Of a stretch of DNA of 23,544 nucleotides, positions 1 through 8,408 are shown piece by piece (within the stretch, counting starts at the first letter, position 1; the number at the start of each line of letters is the position of its first letter). Where the stretch lies: contig USBB01000035.1 in NCBI GenBank assembly GCA_900552795.1, forward strand, positions 1 to 23,544, written 5' to 3'. The position numbers were made by a program, and so were the translations under genes. The notes under the pieces are model-generated. The model searched no databases. It saw nothing but the letters and a program-made list of their open reading frames with translations, and was not told the origin of the DNA. This DNA is from an uncultured Eubacterium sp. (lineage in GTDB: Bacteria; Bacillota; Clostridia; Lachnospirales; Lachnospiraceae).

Positions 1-143
1 GTGAAAAATCATGTTGATACGATGATTTTTCACACAGCTATTTGTGTCGCAGGCGACACAAAGTAGTTTTTATCGCAGAGTCAAATTTGAGATTTGCCTC
101 GCGATTCCTCCGACGCAAATGCGTCTGCGGAATGGGGATTAAA
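1..143 (+). repeat. Structured intergenic repeat, copy 1 (RBS-bearing leader-like element)
   Basis: This block is nearly identical over most of its length to 11645-11784. It opens with a perfect 12-bp hairpin (GTGAAAAATCAT, 1-12, with ATGATTTTTCAC). A second hairpin has TTTGTGTCGC against GCGACACAAA, and a third, near 3' end, has GACGCA-AA-TGCGTC. The block ends with a purine-rich SD-like GGGG (134-137) six bases before an ATG at 144, the same geometry as copy 2. The reading frame after that ATG is only 24 codons, so this copy does not lead a recognisable gene. The left edge is the window edge, so the element may start further upstream. Its function (cis-acting RNA, MITE-like repeat or both) is unknown. 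Confidence 0.7.
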
Positions 144-363
144 ATGATTTCCAAACATGAGCATTGCTATGTGGAAAAGGAATTCAAGGGGAATAATTGT
201 GTGGATAAAAACAGATAAAATGACACACAGGAAGGAAATGCTTGCATTTTTTGGTTGATTGTGATAAATTAAACAAAATCACAATTTTTACCAGTATTTG
301 CATATTGTGAAGCTTACGATTCGCTTTAACGAAACTATCGCTTTGCGAACCGCTCGCGCGTAG

Positions 364-385
364 ATTGCATTTGCGCAATTTTTTT
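364..385 (+). terminator. Possible intrinsic terminator upstream of the ABC-F leader
   Basis: ATTGC (364-368) pairs with GCAAT (375-379) across a six-base loop and runs into seven T residues. The stem is short, so this is tentative. It would separate transcription from copy 1 of the repeat from the ABC-F leader transcript. The rest of 219-363 holds no gene or recognised site. Confidence 0.35.
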
Positions 386-399
386 AAAATTTGGAACAT

Positions 400-405
400 T
401 ATAAT
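400..405 (+). promoter_or_regulatory. Candidate -10 box of the ABC-F leader transcript
   Basis: A consensus TATAAT lies about 24 bases before the leader-peptide ATG at 429. No good -35 box is visible at 16-18 bases upstream; TTGCGC at 371-376 is too far at 23 bases. Initiation near 412 would give a very short 5' end ahead of the leader SD AAAGAGG (415-421). Confidence 0.4.
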
Positions 406-428
406 CTTAATAATAAAGAGGTAGACGG

Positions 429-452
429 ATGATTATTTTTTCTTGCAAATAA
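429..452 (+). CDS. Leader peptide MIIFSCK of the ABC-F attenuator
   Basis: This is a seven-codon reading frame, ATG to TAA, preceded by AAAGAGG (415-421) with seven bases of spacing. Its codons contain TTTCTTGCA (439-447), which can pair with TGCAAGAAA at 500-508. A ribosome stalled here would therefore change the folding of the downstream leader. Short leader peptides of this kind are known ahead of ABC-F and Erm resistance genes. Expression of this peptide is inferred from the SD and the pairing logic, not from any conserved peptide sequence that I recognise. Confidence 0.5.
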   Translation: MIIFSCK

Positions 453-610
453 AAATGGAATATGCGATAGTGCTGTATTTACGGTATTATTGTACCTGCT
501 GCAAGAAATTTATAAGTCTGTTTACTCGTTTGTATAGTTATCACCATTTACTTAAGTGGTGTATTTATGCTATTTGAAGCTGCAGGAATTATTTTCTTGC
601 AGCTTTTTTT
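439..610 (+). promoter_or_regulatory. Ribosome-mediated transcription attenuator (segments A, B, C, D)
   Basis: Four segments can be seen. A (TTTCTTGCA, 439-447, inside the leader peptide) pairs with B (TGCAAGAAA, 500-508) over nine bases. C (577-588) pairs with D (594-605) to form the terminator. B, extended as GCTGCAAGAAA (498-508), also pairs perfectly over eleven bases with TTTCTTGCAGC (593-603) in D. A stalled ribosome covering A would free B to pair with D and so block the terminator. An extra hairpin, CACCA (542-546) with TGGTG (557-561), sits between B and C. The base complementarity is read directly; the drug-induced switching is inferred from known ABC-F and erm attenuators. Confidence 0.65.
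577..610 (+). terminator. Intrinsic terminator (attenuator) before the ABC-F gene
   Basis: A 12-bp stem, AAGCTGCAGGAA (577-588) with TTCTTGCAGCTT (594-605) and one G-U pair, closes a five-base loop and runs into a T tract to 610. It lies 46 bases before the ABC-F start codon and in the same transcript, so it acts as an attenuator and not as the end of an upstream gene. Confidence 0.85.
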
Positions 611-656
611 GTACCGGATGAGATTTTTGTAAATCTGTTTAAGAATGGAGGTTTTT

Positions 657-2117
657 ATGTCAATAATTAAAATAGAAAATCTTACGTTTTCATATCCTAC
701 AAGCTGTGATAATATTTTTGAAAATGCAAATTTTCAGATTGATACTGATTGGAAGTTAGGATTGGTGGGCAGAAACGGAAGAGGAAAAACAACATTGCTT
801 AATCTTTTGCTCGGAAAATATGAGTACAGCGGAAAAATTGTAAGCTCGGTGCAGTTTGATTATTTTCCATATCTGGTTTTAGATAAACAGCAAATGACGC
901 AGTATATATTGCAGGAAGTGTGTCCGGGGGCGGAGGATTGGGAGCTGATTAGAGAATTGTCATATCTTGACGTCAATGCAGATGTGTTGTGGCGTCCGTT
1001 TGAGACACTTTCAAATGGCGAGCAGACAAAAGTGCTGCTTGCGGCACTTTTTTTAAATGAGGGGCATTTTCTGCTTATTGATGAGCCGACAAATCATTTG
1101 GATATGGCTGCCCGTCAAAAGGTATCTGAATATCTTAAAAAGAAGAAAGGGTTTATTCTGGTATCACATGACAGACGATTTTTGGATGGCTGCGTTGACC
1201 ATATATTGTCGATTAACAGAACGAGCATAGAAGTGCAAAGCGGAAAATTTTCTTCATGGATGGCAAATTTTGAGCGGCAGCAGGAATTTGAAGCATCACA
1301 AAATGAACGGTTAAAGAAAGATATAAGCTGGCTGCAAAAGTCAGCAAAACGTTCTGCCGTATGGTCAGATAAAGTGGAAGCCTCTAAAATTGGCGCGGCA
1401 GATAAAGGTTATGTCGGCCATAAAGCAGCCAAGATGATGAAACGTTCAAAAGTTATCGAGGCAAGGCAGCAGCAGGCTATTGAACAAAAATCCGGGTTGC
1501 TTAAAAATGCAGAAACTGCAGATGTTTTAAAAATACAGCCTCTTGAGTATCACACGAATATGCTTGTGTCATTTTCTGATGTGGTTGTTATTTACGATGG
1601 AAATGAAATTTGCAAACCGGTAACATTTGAAATACACGCAGGGGAGCGTGTTGTAATTGATGGAAAGAACGGAAGTGGAAAAAGCAGTCTGCTTAAGATG
1701 TTGTCAGGTTGTCAAATAGCGCATACAGGTACGGTGAAAATAGGCTCAGGTCTTGTTATTTCCTATGTTGCTCAGGATACTTCGCATTTAACCGGAACAT
1801 TATCTGAATTTGCCGAAAAAAACAACCTGAACGAAAGCTTGTTTAAAGCGGTTCTTAGGAAAATGGATTTTGAACGTGTGCAGTTTGAAAAGGATATGAA
1901 AGACTTTTCGCAAGGTCAGAAGAAAAAAGTGCTGATTGCTAAAAGTCTTTGTGAACAGGCACATCTGTATGTGTGGGACGAGCCGTTAAATTTTATAGAT
2001 GTGTATTCAAGAATACAGATTGAGCGACTGATAGAGCAGTTTGCGCCGACTATGCTTTTGGTTGAACATGATGCTGCTTTTAGAGAGAAGATAGCAACAA
2101 AGGTTGTTGAATTGTAG
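657..2117 (+). CDS. ABC-F family ribosome-protection ATPase, Lsa-like
   Basis: A soluble protein of 486 residues with two ATP-binding cassettes and no membrane segments, as in ABC-F translation factors that bind the ribosomal E site and displace antibiotics. Cassette 1 has Walker A GRNGRGKTT (38-46), signature LSNGEQ (118-123) and Walker B LLIDEP (139-144). The charged interdomain linker, the part that reaches toward the peptidyl-transferase centre, spans about 190-290. Cassette 2 has GKNGSGKSS (336-344), FSQGQ (417-421), VWDEP (439-443) and a switch histidine at 471. The N-terminus and the NIFEN...FQIDTDWKLG stretch resemble Lsa/CplR-type proteins active against lincosamides, streptogramin A and pleuromutilins. 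That spectrum is inferred. The start at 657 has SD GGAGG (647-651); an in-frame ATG at 645 overlaps that SD and is less likely. Expression is probably controlled by the attenuator at 439-610. Confidence 0.9.
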   Translation: MSIIKIENLTFSYPTSCDNIFENANFQIDTDWKLGLVGRNGRGKTTLLNLLLGKYEYSGKIVSSVQFDYFPYLVLDKQQMTQYILQEVCPGAEDWELIRELSYLDVNADVLWRPFETLSNGEQTKVLLAALFLNEGHFLLIDEPTNHLDMAARQKVSEYLKKKKGFILVSHDRRFLDGCVDHILSINRTSIEVQSGKFSSWMANFERQQEFEASQNERLKKDISWLQKSAKRSAVWSDKVEASKIGAADKGYVGHKAAKMMKRSKVIEARQQQAIEQKSGLLKNAETADVLKIQPLEYHTNMLVSFSDVVVIYDGNEICKPVTFEIHAGERVVIDGKNGSGKSSLLKMLSGCQIAHTGTVKIGSGLVISYVAQDTSHLTGTLSEFAEKNNLNESLFKAVLRKMDFERVQFEKDMKDFSQGQKKKVLIAKSLCEQAHLYVWDEPLNFIDVYSRIQIERLIEQFAPTMLLVEHDAAFREKIATKVVEL

Positions 2118-2178
2118 AAAAAAATATATAATTATTGCAAAAGAGCATAGTAACGAAAGAAGAGAAGGAGACGGTTTT

Positions 2179-3075
2179 ATGGGGTTATTTAAAAAGAAAG
2201 AAAAGGTTTTTCAGCAGGATTTAAGTAATGCAGAAGAAAATCAGGGAACGGTTTTTGTAATATATTTGCTTATGGAGCAGATGTGTGAGATGCCGGACAA
2301 ACAATTTATGAGTGAGGTTATGACAAAGCATTTGGGTGAATCGGAGTGTTTCTGCTATGATAAAAAAATGGCAGGTTTTGCACCGTCAAAATATAAGGTG
2401 CATTTTGAAAAGGACAACAGGGATATTCCGCCGCAGCTTATGATAATGGGCTGTGTTAAGACAGAAAAGCCTGTTATGGATGAAATTGCAGAAAGTCAGT
2501 TGTGGGATTGCACTGATGGAGCAGAAATTCTTGATAAATGCAAATATCGGGTATTTGCTGCAGACATGCTTGCTGCGGGTTTAAATTATAAGGAAAGAGC
2601 AGAAATGCTGGTAGATTATGTGGAGGCGCTTGTCGAGTTATACCCGTCATGTAAAGCGGTTGTATTTGAAAACTCGAAAAAAATGTTTACAAGGGAAGAA
2701 ATATTGAATTGTAGAATACCGAAGGAATCCCGTTTTATATATTATGCGGTAAATGTAAGATTTTTTAATATTCAGGGAACTGACGATATGATAGTTGACA
2801 CACTTGGCATGAGTACACTGTTTTTGCCTGATTTACAGTATCATTTTCATGATATGGACCCCAATTTGGTTGTAAACCATGCCTACAATCTGCTGTCTTA
2901 TATATTTGACAATGAAAATCCTATTAAATCAGATGATCACATTGACGGAATAAAGGATGGTCAAATGAGCAGGGAAGTTCAGTGGAATGTCCAGTATGAA
3001 AGCTCTTTGATACAGCCGGTCAGAGAAGTTATAGATGTAAATATGGGTGAATATGCGTCAGGCATAAGGGAGTAA
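2179..3075 (+). CDS. DUF4261 domain-containing protein
   Basis: A soluble protein of 298 residues with no signal peptide or transmembrane segment. A lysine-rich N-terminus (MGLFKKKEK) precedes one domain. Conserved-looking stretches such as RFFNIQGTDDMIVDTLGMS, then FLPDLQYHFH and LVVNHAYN, match my recollection of the DUF4261 family. The molecular function of that family is not established. The start at 2179 is chosen for AGGAG (2166-2170) with eight bases of spacing; the reading frame stays open upstream to 2104, overlapping the ABC-F stop, but has no SD there. The gene lies 61 bases after the ABC-F gene and seven before the permease, so it is probably in the same operon. No catalytic motif is evident to me. 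Confidence 0.75.
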   Translation: MGLFKKKEKVFQQDLSNAEENQGTVFVIYLLMEQMCEMPDKQFMSEVMTKHLGESECFCYDKKMAGFAPSKYKVHFEKDNRDIPPQLMIMGCVKTEKPVMDEIAESQLWDCTDGAEILDKCKYRVFAADMLAAGLNYKERAEMLVDYVEALVELYPSCKAVVFENSKKMFTREEILNCRIPKESRFIYYAVNVRFFNIQGTDDMIVDTLGMSTLFLPDLQYHFHDMDPNLVVNHAYNLLSYIFDNENPIKSDDHIDGIKDGQMSREVQWNVQYESSLIQPVREVIDVNMGEYASGIRE

Positions 3076-3082
3076 GATTAGT

Positions 3083-4246
3083 GTGAAAAATATGGAAATT
3101 AAATCAGAAGCAAAGCTGACTACATTTGAAGCGATAAGCATGATTGTAGGCAACAGTATAGGAACAGGAATTATAGCAGTGCCGTATCTGGCAACGAAAA
3201 ATAGTATACTTGATGTGGTATGGATGGTATTGCTTGCTTATGTTGTAAATGTAATTTTACATCTGATAATTGCTGAGCTTTCTTATAATAATGGAGGTGT
3301 GCAGTTAGTCAAAAGTTTTGAGGGTGAATTATTTCATGGCATGGCAAAGAAAGTATTCAGTTGGATTGTATTTGTTGTGTATGGATTGGCGATAATGGTT
3401 GGCGTAAGCGGAAATATTAATGGCGGAGCCCAGATATTTACCAACTGGTTTGGAATGCCTATGTGGGTAGCTCAGATTGTTTATTATGTTATTGCAGGAA
3501 TTGTTGTATTTATGGGAATGAAAGCAGTCGGGATTGCTCAGAAATATGCAGTTATACTGCTTATGGGAATAGTTGCGGTAATGACTGCGGCAACATTTAT
3601 GAATCCTTTAAATACAGTACGTTCGGCACCGTTTCATTGGAATAACCTTCTTGCATTATATAGTATGGTAGTGTTTGCAACGTCTGCTAATCAGGCGGTA
3701 ATTCAGGTAGTAAAGGGACTTGATGGAAATCCGGGCAAGATAAGAAAGTCAATTTTTATCGGTTTTGGACTTTCATCTGCATTTGTATTGGTTGTGACAA
3801 TAACAGTTCTGCTTGGAACAAACGATACAATCAATAAGGAGCTTGCATATATGCAGCTTGGAGAGAGTATTGGCAAATGGGCTGTGGTTCTTGCGGGAAT
3901 ATTTTCATTGTTTGCATTATTGACTACTTTCTGGTCAAATACATTGGCATTGCGTGATGTGGTGCATGAGCAGGTTGGTATTGGAAATCGCATAAGCTGG
4001 ATTGTGGCTACGGTTCCATGTATCTTATTTGCAATTTTTGGTGTAAACAGTTTTATAATTTTGACACGAATAATGAGCGGAGTTGTGGTTCTTGTAAGTA
4101 TAATGCTGGTACTTACATATGGTAAATCAAGGCGGAAAGCGGGGGTAAGTCCTATATGCGGTGTAATAGGTACTGTGCCGTTTCAGGTGCTTATGGTGAT
4201 ATCCACAATTGTATCGGCTGTGGGTTCACTTATTCCTTTGAGTTAG
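3083..4246 (+). CDS. APC-superfamily amino-acid permease (aromatic/hydroxy amino-acid type)
   Basis: An integral membrane protein of 387 residues with about eleven hydrophobic helices. Near the N-terminus it has GNSIGTGIIAVPYL (about residues 23-36), the glycine-rich broken first helix typical of APC-fold transporters; the version with P after V resembles the HAAAP (Tyr/Trp/Ser/Thr) branch. It probably carries an amino acid with a cation across the membrane; the substrate cannot be told. The start is GTG at 3083, because AAGGGAG (3066-3072) lies ten bases upstream while the in-frame ATG at 3092 is too distant. The SD overlaps the end of the DUF4261 gene, which points to co-transcription and translational coupling. 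Confidence 0.75.
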   Translation: MKNMEIKSEAKLTTFEAISMIVGNSIGTGIIAVPYLATKNSILDVVWMVLLAYVVNVILHLIIAELSYNNGGVQLVKSFEGELFHGMAKKVFSWIVFVVYGLAIMVGVSGNINGGAQIFTNWFGMPMWVAQIVYYVIAGIVVFMGMKAVGIAQKYAVILLMGIVAVMTAATFMNPLNTVRSAPFHWNNLLALYSMVVFATSANQAVIQVVKGLDGNPGKIRKSIFIGFGLSSAFVLVVTITVLLGTNDTINKELAYMQLGESIGKWAVVLAGIFSLFALLTTFWSNTLALRDVVHEQVGIGNRISWIVATVPCILFAIFGVNSFIILTRIMSGVVVLVSIMLVLTYGKSRRKAGVSPICGVIGTVPFQVLMVISTIVSAVGSLIPLS

Positions 4247-4259
4247 AAAGGGGGAGCTT

Positions 4260-5285
4260 ATGTATATTTCAGACAGATTAAAACAGACAGATGAAGAAAC
4301 ATTTACATTCAGGATACCAAATGACAGAGATTTTAAAATATTGCAGCTTACTGATTTGCATCTTGGATTTGGCTTTATATCAAGAAGGAAAGATAAGCTT
4401 GCGTTGAATGCTGTAAGAAAAATTATAGATAAATCAAAACCCGACATGATTGTGCTTACAGGAGATTCAATATTTCCTTTTTTGCCGAAATCAGGGACAT
4501 GTAATAACCGTAAACAGGCAAACAAACTGTTGGAATTTCTTGATAGTTTTGAGATTCCTTATACATTGGTTTTTGGCAATCATGATTGTGAAATTGGATC
4601 AACCTGCAATAAGCAGGATTTGGCGCAGATTTACAAAAAAGGAAAATATTGCATATTTACTGAGGGCAAAAAAAGTCTTACAGGTGTGGGCAATTTTTTT
4701 ATAGAATTAGTTGATGATTTTGGAAAACTTCTTCTTACGCTTGTCATGCTGGATTCCAACATGTATGGGGATGGCGGATGGTTTTTCAGTGGTTTTGACC
4801 ATGTTCATGATGATCAGACAGATTGGTGTGTTAATCGTCTTAATTTATTAAAGCATGAAAATCCGGATTCTGATTTTAAAGCTATGGCATTTTTTCATAT
4901 GCCGCCGCGTGAGTTTAAGGAGGCATATGAAAAGATGAAGCTTGCAGATAAGAGTGTTGTTTATTGTCATGGCAGTATTGCTGAGAAAAACGATTATTTT
5001 GGTATTTCTAAATTTAAAAACAGTTTTTTTGACAGAATAGTCGAAAATGGGTTGATAAAGTGGATGTTTTGCGGGCATGATCATTTAAATACGTTATCAC
5101 TTATATATAAAGGGATTCAGATTACTTACGGAATGTCGATTGATTATCTGGGATACACCGGCATTAAAAAAAATTATACACAAAGAGGCGGAACACTTAT
5201 CACAAGGAAAGCGGACGGAAGTGTGGAGATAAAAATGGTGCCGCTTGAGTCGGTGGTGGCGAAAAGAATAAGAGGCGAGAAATAA
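4260..5285 (+). CDS. Calcineurin-like metallophosphoesterase
   Basis: A protein of 341 residues with the ordered metal-binding motifs of the calcineurin-like phosphoesterase fold: TDLHLG (31-36; D32, H34), TGDS (67-70), FGNHDC (105-110), FHMP (212-215) and CGHDH (271-275). Together these supply the two-metal active site that hydrolyses phosphoesters. There is no signal peptide, so it probably acts in the cytoplasm. The arrangement resembles the broad YkuE / purple-acid-phosphatase-like group, whose substrates vary, so I give no substrate. The start at 4260 follows a strong SD, AAAGGGGGAG (ending 4256). The gene lies 13 bases after the permease gene. Confidence 0.88.
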   Translation: MYISDRLKQTDEETFTFRIPNDRDFKILQLTDLHLGFGFISRRKDKLALNAVRKIIDKSKPDMIVLTGDSIFPFLPKSGTCNNRKQANKLLEFLDSFEIPYTLVFGNHDCEIGSTCNKQDLAQIYKKGKYCIFTEGKKSLTGVGNFFIELVDDFGKLLLTLVMLDSNMYGDGGWFFSGFDHVHDDQTDWCVNRLNLLKHENPDSDFKAMAFFHMPPREFKEAYEKMKLADKSVVYCHGSIAEKNDYFGISKFKNSFFDRIVENGLIKWMFCGHDHLNTLSLIYKGIQITYGMSIDYLGYTGIKKNYTQRGGTLITRKADGSVEIKMVPLESVVAKRIRGEK

Positions 5286-5325
5286 AATATATAATAATGA
5301 TTGATAAAAAGAATGGAAATAAAAG

Positions 5326-6555
5326 ATGAAAAGTATATTTATGAAACTTATTAAATTAATAAAGCAGGAGACGGTGTTGTTTGTTGCCTGTGTTTTGGCT
5401 GTTATATCAGTTTTTATGGTTCCGCCGGACAGAGAATATCTTGGATATATAGATTACAGGGTTATTGTGCTGCTTTTCTGTCTTATGACTGTAATGCAGG
5501 GCTTTATGAGTACGGGACTGTTTTCAAAAATGGCTGGGCTTTTATTATCAAGAGTTAAGAGATTCAGGCAGCTTATGATAGTTTTGGTAATGCTTTGCTT
5601 TGTTTGTTCAATGTGGATTACTAATGATGTTGCGTTGATAACGTTTGTACCGTTTACAATTCTTGTGCTTAAGATAGCAAAACTGGAAAATGAAATGATT
5701 CCGATAATAGTGCTTCAGACGATAGCGGCCAATTTAGGCAGCATGGCGACGCCGGTAGGAAATCCTCAAAATCTTTACATTTATTCTGTGTCAAATATGG
5801 GAATTGGTGAATTTTTAAATGAAATGATTCCCCTTTCCTTAATTTCATTATTAATGATTTTGGCGGTCTGTTTTTTACATAAGAATTATGAGGTCAATAT
5901 CAGAGCAGATTTAAACATAGATATAAATGAAAACGAAAATGCAAATATAAATGCAAATGAAAATAAATCTGAATCCGGGATAAAAAACGGTAATGCAGGA
6001 AAGGGGGCATTATATGAAAATATAGTGCTGACCGCATTGTTTTTACTTAGCATTTTGTCTGTATTGAGGATAGTTTCATGGAAAATTCTTTTGATAGCTG
6101 TAATATTGGGATGCGTATTTATAAGTATTTTGTGGAAAGAAAAGTTTCTTCCGCTTAAGGCTGATTTTGCTCTGCTGTTAACATTTGCTGCGTTTTTTAT
6201 TTTCATAGGGAACATATCGAGAGTCGGATATGTGAGCAATTTAATCAGTAAAATAATGGCTGGCAGAGAGCTTATTGTATCGTTTGCTTGCAGTCAGGTG
6301 ATAAGTAATGTTCCTGCGGCTATACTGCTGTCGGGATTTACAAATAATTACGGTAAGCTGCTTGCGGGAGTAAATATAGGAGGTCTTGGGACTCTTATAG
6401 CATCGCTTGCAAGTCTTATATCATTTAAATTTTTTGCAAAACAAAGCAGTATAAATAAAAATGTTGGAACCAAAGGAAAATTTATATTGCATTTTACGGT
6501 TCTTAATGTGGCTATGGCTTCTGTATTGATTATTTTTGACGTTATTATAAAGTAA
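5326..6555 (+). CDS. SLC13 / ArsB-NhaD-like ion transporter
   Basis: A membrane protein of 409 residues with about ten hydrophobic segments in two halves. Each half carries a short motif of the kind seen in the ion-transporter superfamily: WITNDVALITF and SMATPVGNPQNL in the first half, VISNVPAAILLSGF in the second. Such proteins move anions (dicarboxylate, arsenite) or exchange Na+/H+; the substrate is unclear. Between the halves, at roughly residues 190-225, is a hydrophilic stretch made almost wholly of Asn, Glu, Ile and Ala repeats, encoded by an A-rich near-tandem DNA repeat (about 5920-5980). The SD before ATG 5326 is weak (GGAAA), and M6 is an alternative start. It follows the phosphoesterase gene by 40 bases. 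Confidence 0.78.
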   Translation: MKSIFMKLIKLIKQETVLFVACVLAVISVFMVPPDREYLGYIDYRVIVLLFCLMTVMQGFMSTGLFSKMAGLLLSRVKRFRQLMIVLVMLCFVCSMWITNDVALITFVPFTILVLKIAKLENEMIPIIVLQTIAANLGSMATPVGNPQNLYIYSVSNMGIGEFLNEMIPLSLISLLMILAVCFLHKNYEVNIRADLNIDINENENANINANENKSESGIKNGNAGKGALYENIVLTALFLLSILSVLRIVSWKILLIAVILGCVFISILWKEKFLPLKADFALLLTFAAFFIFIGNISRVGYVSNLISKIMAGRELIVSFACSQVISNVPAAILLSGFTNNYGKLLAGVNIGGLGTLIASLASLISFKFFAKQSSINKNVGTKGKFILHFTVLNVAMASVLIIFDVIIK

Positions 6556-6611
6556 AATAAGTGAATTGCTTAAATCATAATTTAAAGCTATTAAATTAAG
6601 GAGATATTGTT

Positions 6612-7040
6612 TTGATAAGAAAATTCAGAAAAGATGATTTGAATACTGTTATGGAAATATGGCTTGACACAAATATTAATGCACATGATTTTGTGCCGAA
6701 AAAGTATTGGCTTGACAATTATGAAATGGTTAGGGATATGCTGCCCCAGGCTGAAATATATGTTTATGAGGATGATATCACTCATATGATACAAGGGTTT
6801 ATCGGATTGTCAGAGGAATATATTGAAGGGATTTTTGTGAGAGAAGAATTTCAGTCTGGAGGCATTGGCAAACAGTTATTAAATTATGTAAAACAAATGA
6901 AATCAAGCCTGAGTTTAAGTGTTTATCAAAAGAATACGCGTGCAGTCAGCTTTTATCAAAGAGAGGATTTTGTAGTTAAATCCGAAAATAAAGATTATGA
7001 CACAAACGAAAAAGAGTTTATTATGTTATGGGGGAAATAA
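6612..7040 (+). CDS. GNAT-family N-acetyltransferase (YjaB-like)
   Basis: A compact protein of 142 residues with a single GNAT fold. The acetyl-CoA pyrophosphate loop is QSGGIG (81-86), fitting the Q/RxxGxG signature. A tyrosine at 115 in SFYQREDF occupies the usual general-acid region. The early IWLDTNINAHDFVP stretch and the overall length resemble Escherichia coli YjaB. It would transfer an acetyl group from acetyl-CoA to an amine; the acceptor is unknown. The start is TTG at 6612, with AAGGAG (6598-6603) eight bases upstream. The use of TTG suggests modest expression. It lies 56 bases after the transporter gene on the same strand. Confidence 0.85.
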   Translation: MIRKFRKDDLNTVMEIWLDTNINAHDFVPKKYWLDNYEMVRDMLPQAEIYVYEDDITHMIQGFIGLSEEYIEGIFVREEFQSGGIGKQLLNYVKQMKSSLSLSVYQKNTRAVSFYQREDFVVKSENKDYDTNEKEFIMLWGK

Positions 7041-7090
7041 TTACTGCAAATTTGCATATATTAAATTAAAACCAAAAGGTGTGCAAAATA

Positions 7091-7984
7091 ATGAAAGAAT
7101 ATGTAGTAACATCTCTCGAAACACATCTGTTTTTTGCAAGAATAATGAAAGAGCACGCTTTGTTTCTGTTGGCTTCTTTTCCGGCAGGAGAAATGACATG
7201 CAGAAATAAAGCGGACCAGTTCAGACAGGAATTTGAAAATGTGCTTGAGCAGACAGTAATGCTTTCTGATGGAGTTGTAAGAGAGAAAATTTTATGTTCA
7301 GGTGAGATAGTCACACAGTTTACTGATATGGCAGAGCTTCAGACGGAAAAACTCACAAAAATACCGATAAATGTAAGGATTACCCATGCTGAAAGAAAGT
7401 TAAGGTCAGGGAACAGCAGTTGTTTGGACAAAAGATTGGTACAGCGTGTTAAAAATTTAAATAGAAATGTATTGAACTTATTATGCGGCCTGATTGAGTT
7501 TAAGGAAAAAGTATTGCAGGATGTTCTTTCATGTGATTTATATACGTCAAATTATCCGCTTCTTATAGAGCATATACTAAGGGAGGCAAAATTATATTGC
7601 CAGATTATTAAAGCACTTGAAGAAGATTCATGTATGCCTTTGAAAAATTTGAAAGAGGCAGAAATGTTCTGGAATCAGATTATGATGGAGCATGCGCTGT
7701 TTATACGCGGACTGCTTGACCCGAAAGAATGTGAATTGATGGAGACTGCAGATAATTTTGCAGGTGATTATTGTCTGCTCTTGAAAGAGGCAAGAAAAAG
7801 GGATTGCCAGACTTTGGAGGAGATGACAGGAAAAGCGATGGAAACAACAAAGAAATACCGTGATTTCAAAGCGGCCGGGGCAAAGGGCATTATAGGTTGT
7901 GATATACGTTCAGTTATTCTTCCGCTGCTTGCAGACCACGTGTTAAGGGAAGCTAACCATTATCTGCGCATTTTGGAAATGTAA
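7091..7984 (+). CDS. DUF2935 ferritin-like helical protein
   Basis: A 297-residue, all-helical protein made of two related halves. Each half begins with an EHALF helix (E21-H22; E200-H201) and carries a later (E/D)H(I/V)LREA helix (160-166; 282-288). These paired E/H motifs match the duplicated DUF2935 family, which has a ferritin-like four-helix bundle that can hold a dinuclear metal site. No biochemical activity is known to me. It is cytoplasmic, with no signal or membrane segments. The ATG at 7091 is chosen because AAGGTG (7077-7082) is eight bases upstream; a GTG at 7079 lies within that SD. It is the last gene of the left-hand cluster and is followed by a terminator at 8130. Confidence 0.8.
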   Translation: MKEYVVTSLETHLFFARIMKEHALFLLASFPAGEMTCRNKADQFRQEFENVLEQTVMLSDGVVREKILCSGEIVTQFTDMAELQTEKLTKIPINVRITHAERKLRSGNSSCLDKRLVQRVKNLNRNVLNLLCGLIEFKEKVLQDVLSCDLYTSNYPLLIEHILREAKLYCQIIKALEEDSCMPLKNLKEAEMFWNQIMMEHALFIRGLLDPKECELMETADNFAGDYCLLLKEARKRDCQTLEEMTGKAMETTKKYRDFKAAGAKGIIGCDIRSVILPLLADHVLREANHYLRILEM

Positions 7985-8129
7985 ATATTATTCATAATCG
8001 TCATGTGACATTACAGAAAAATTGAGCTAGCGGTGCCGGCAATTGTATTATCTGCAAAAAGAAATGATGAAATGAGAGAGCGGCATTTTTTAACAGGTAA
8101 AAATAAAATATGGCACCGTAAAAATATAA

Positions 8130-8168
8130 CAGGCCCACTGTCTTATTGGCAGCGGGCTGCTTTATTTT
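8130..8168 (+). terminator. Probable intrinsic terminator of the left-hand cluster
   Basis: CAG-CCC-CTGTC (8130-8142, with a bulged G and an A-C mismatch) pairs with GGCAG-GGG-CTG (8148-8159) around a TTATT loop. A T-rich tail (TTTATTTT) follows. It is imperfect but GC-rich for this region. Confidence 0.55.
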
Positions 8169-8408
8169 GGAGTTAACTAAAACTTATGTATTTAAAAATC
8201 ACACAATTCAGTCTCTTAAAGTATCTACAATTTATGCTCCGCCAAATCATGACAAGGGAATTGTACATTCAACTAAAAAAGAGGCTGAAAATGAAGAATA
8301 TAGAAGAACGTCGAAATTTTGTTGAGAAAATAGGCAGTTAAATATGACTTATAGTTAAATTTTCGCAGAGATATTTAACGAACGGTTAATTGTTATTTTT
8401 TAGGTAAA

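Noticed and set aside
144..218. 24-codon frame behind repeat copy 1
   Set aside because: It has an SD-like GGGG at the right distance but no recognisable sequence or length. I treat it as incidental or as a gene remnant.
184..399. Minus-strand 71-codon frame in the left intergenic region
   Set aside because: It has no SD or family features, and it runs against the leader transcript region.
8113..8325. Open frame reading ...TYVFKNHTIQSLKVSTIYAPP... without a start codon
   Set aside because: Its composition looks protein-like, but it has no start or SD and crosses the terminator hairpin at 8130. A decayed gene is possible but not supported.
8234..8341. 35-codon frame (MLRQIMTREL...)
   Set aside because: It has no SD, no homology that I recognise, and overlaps the frame above.
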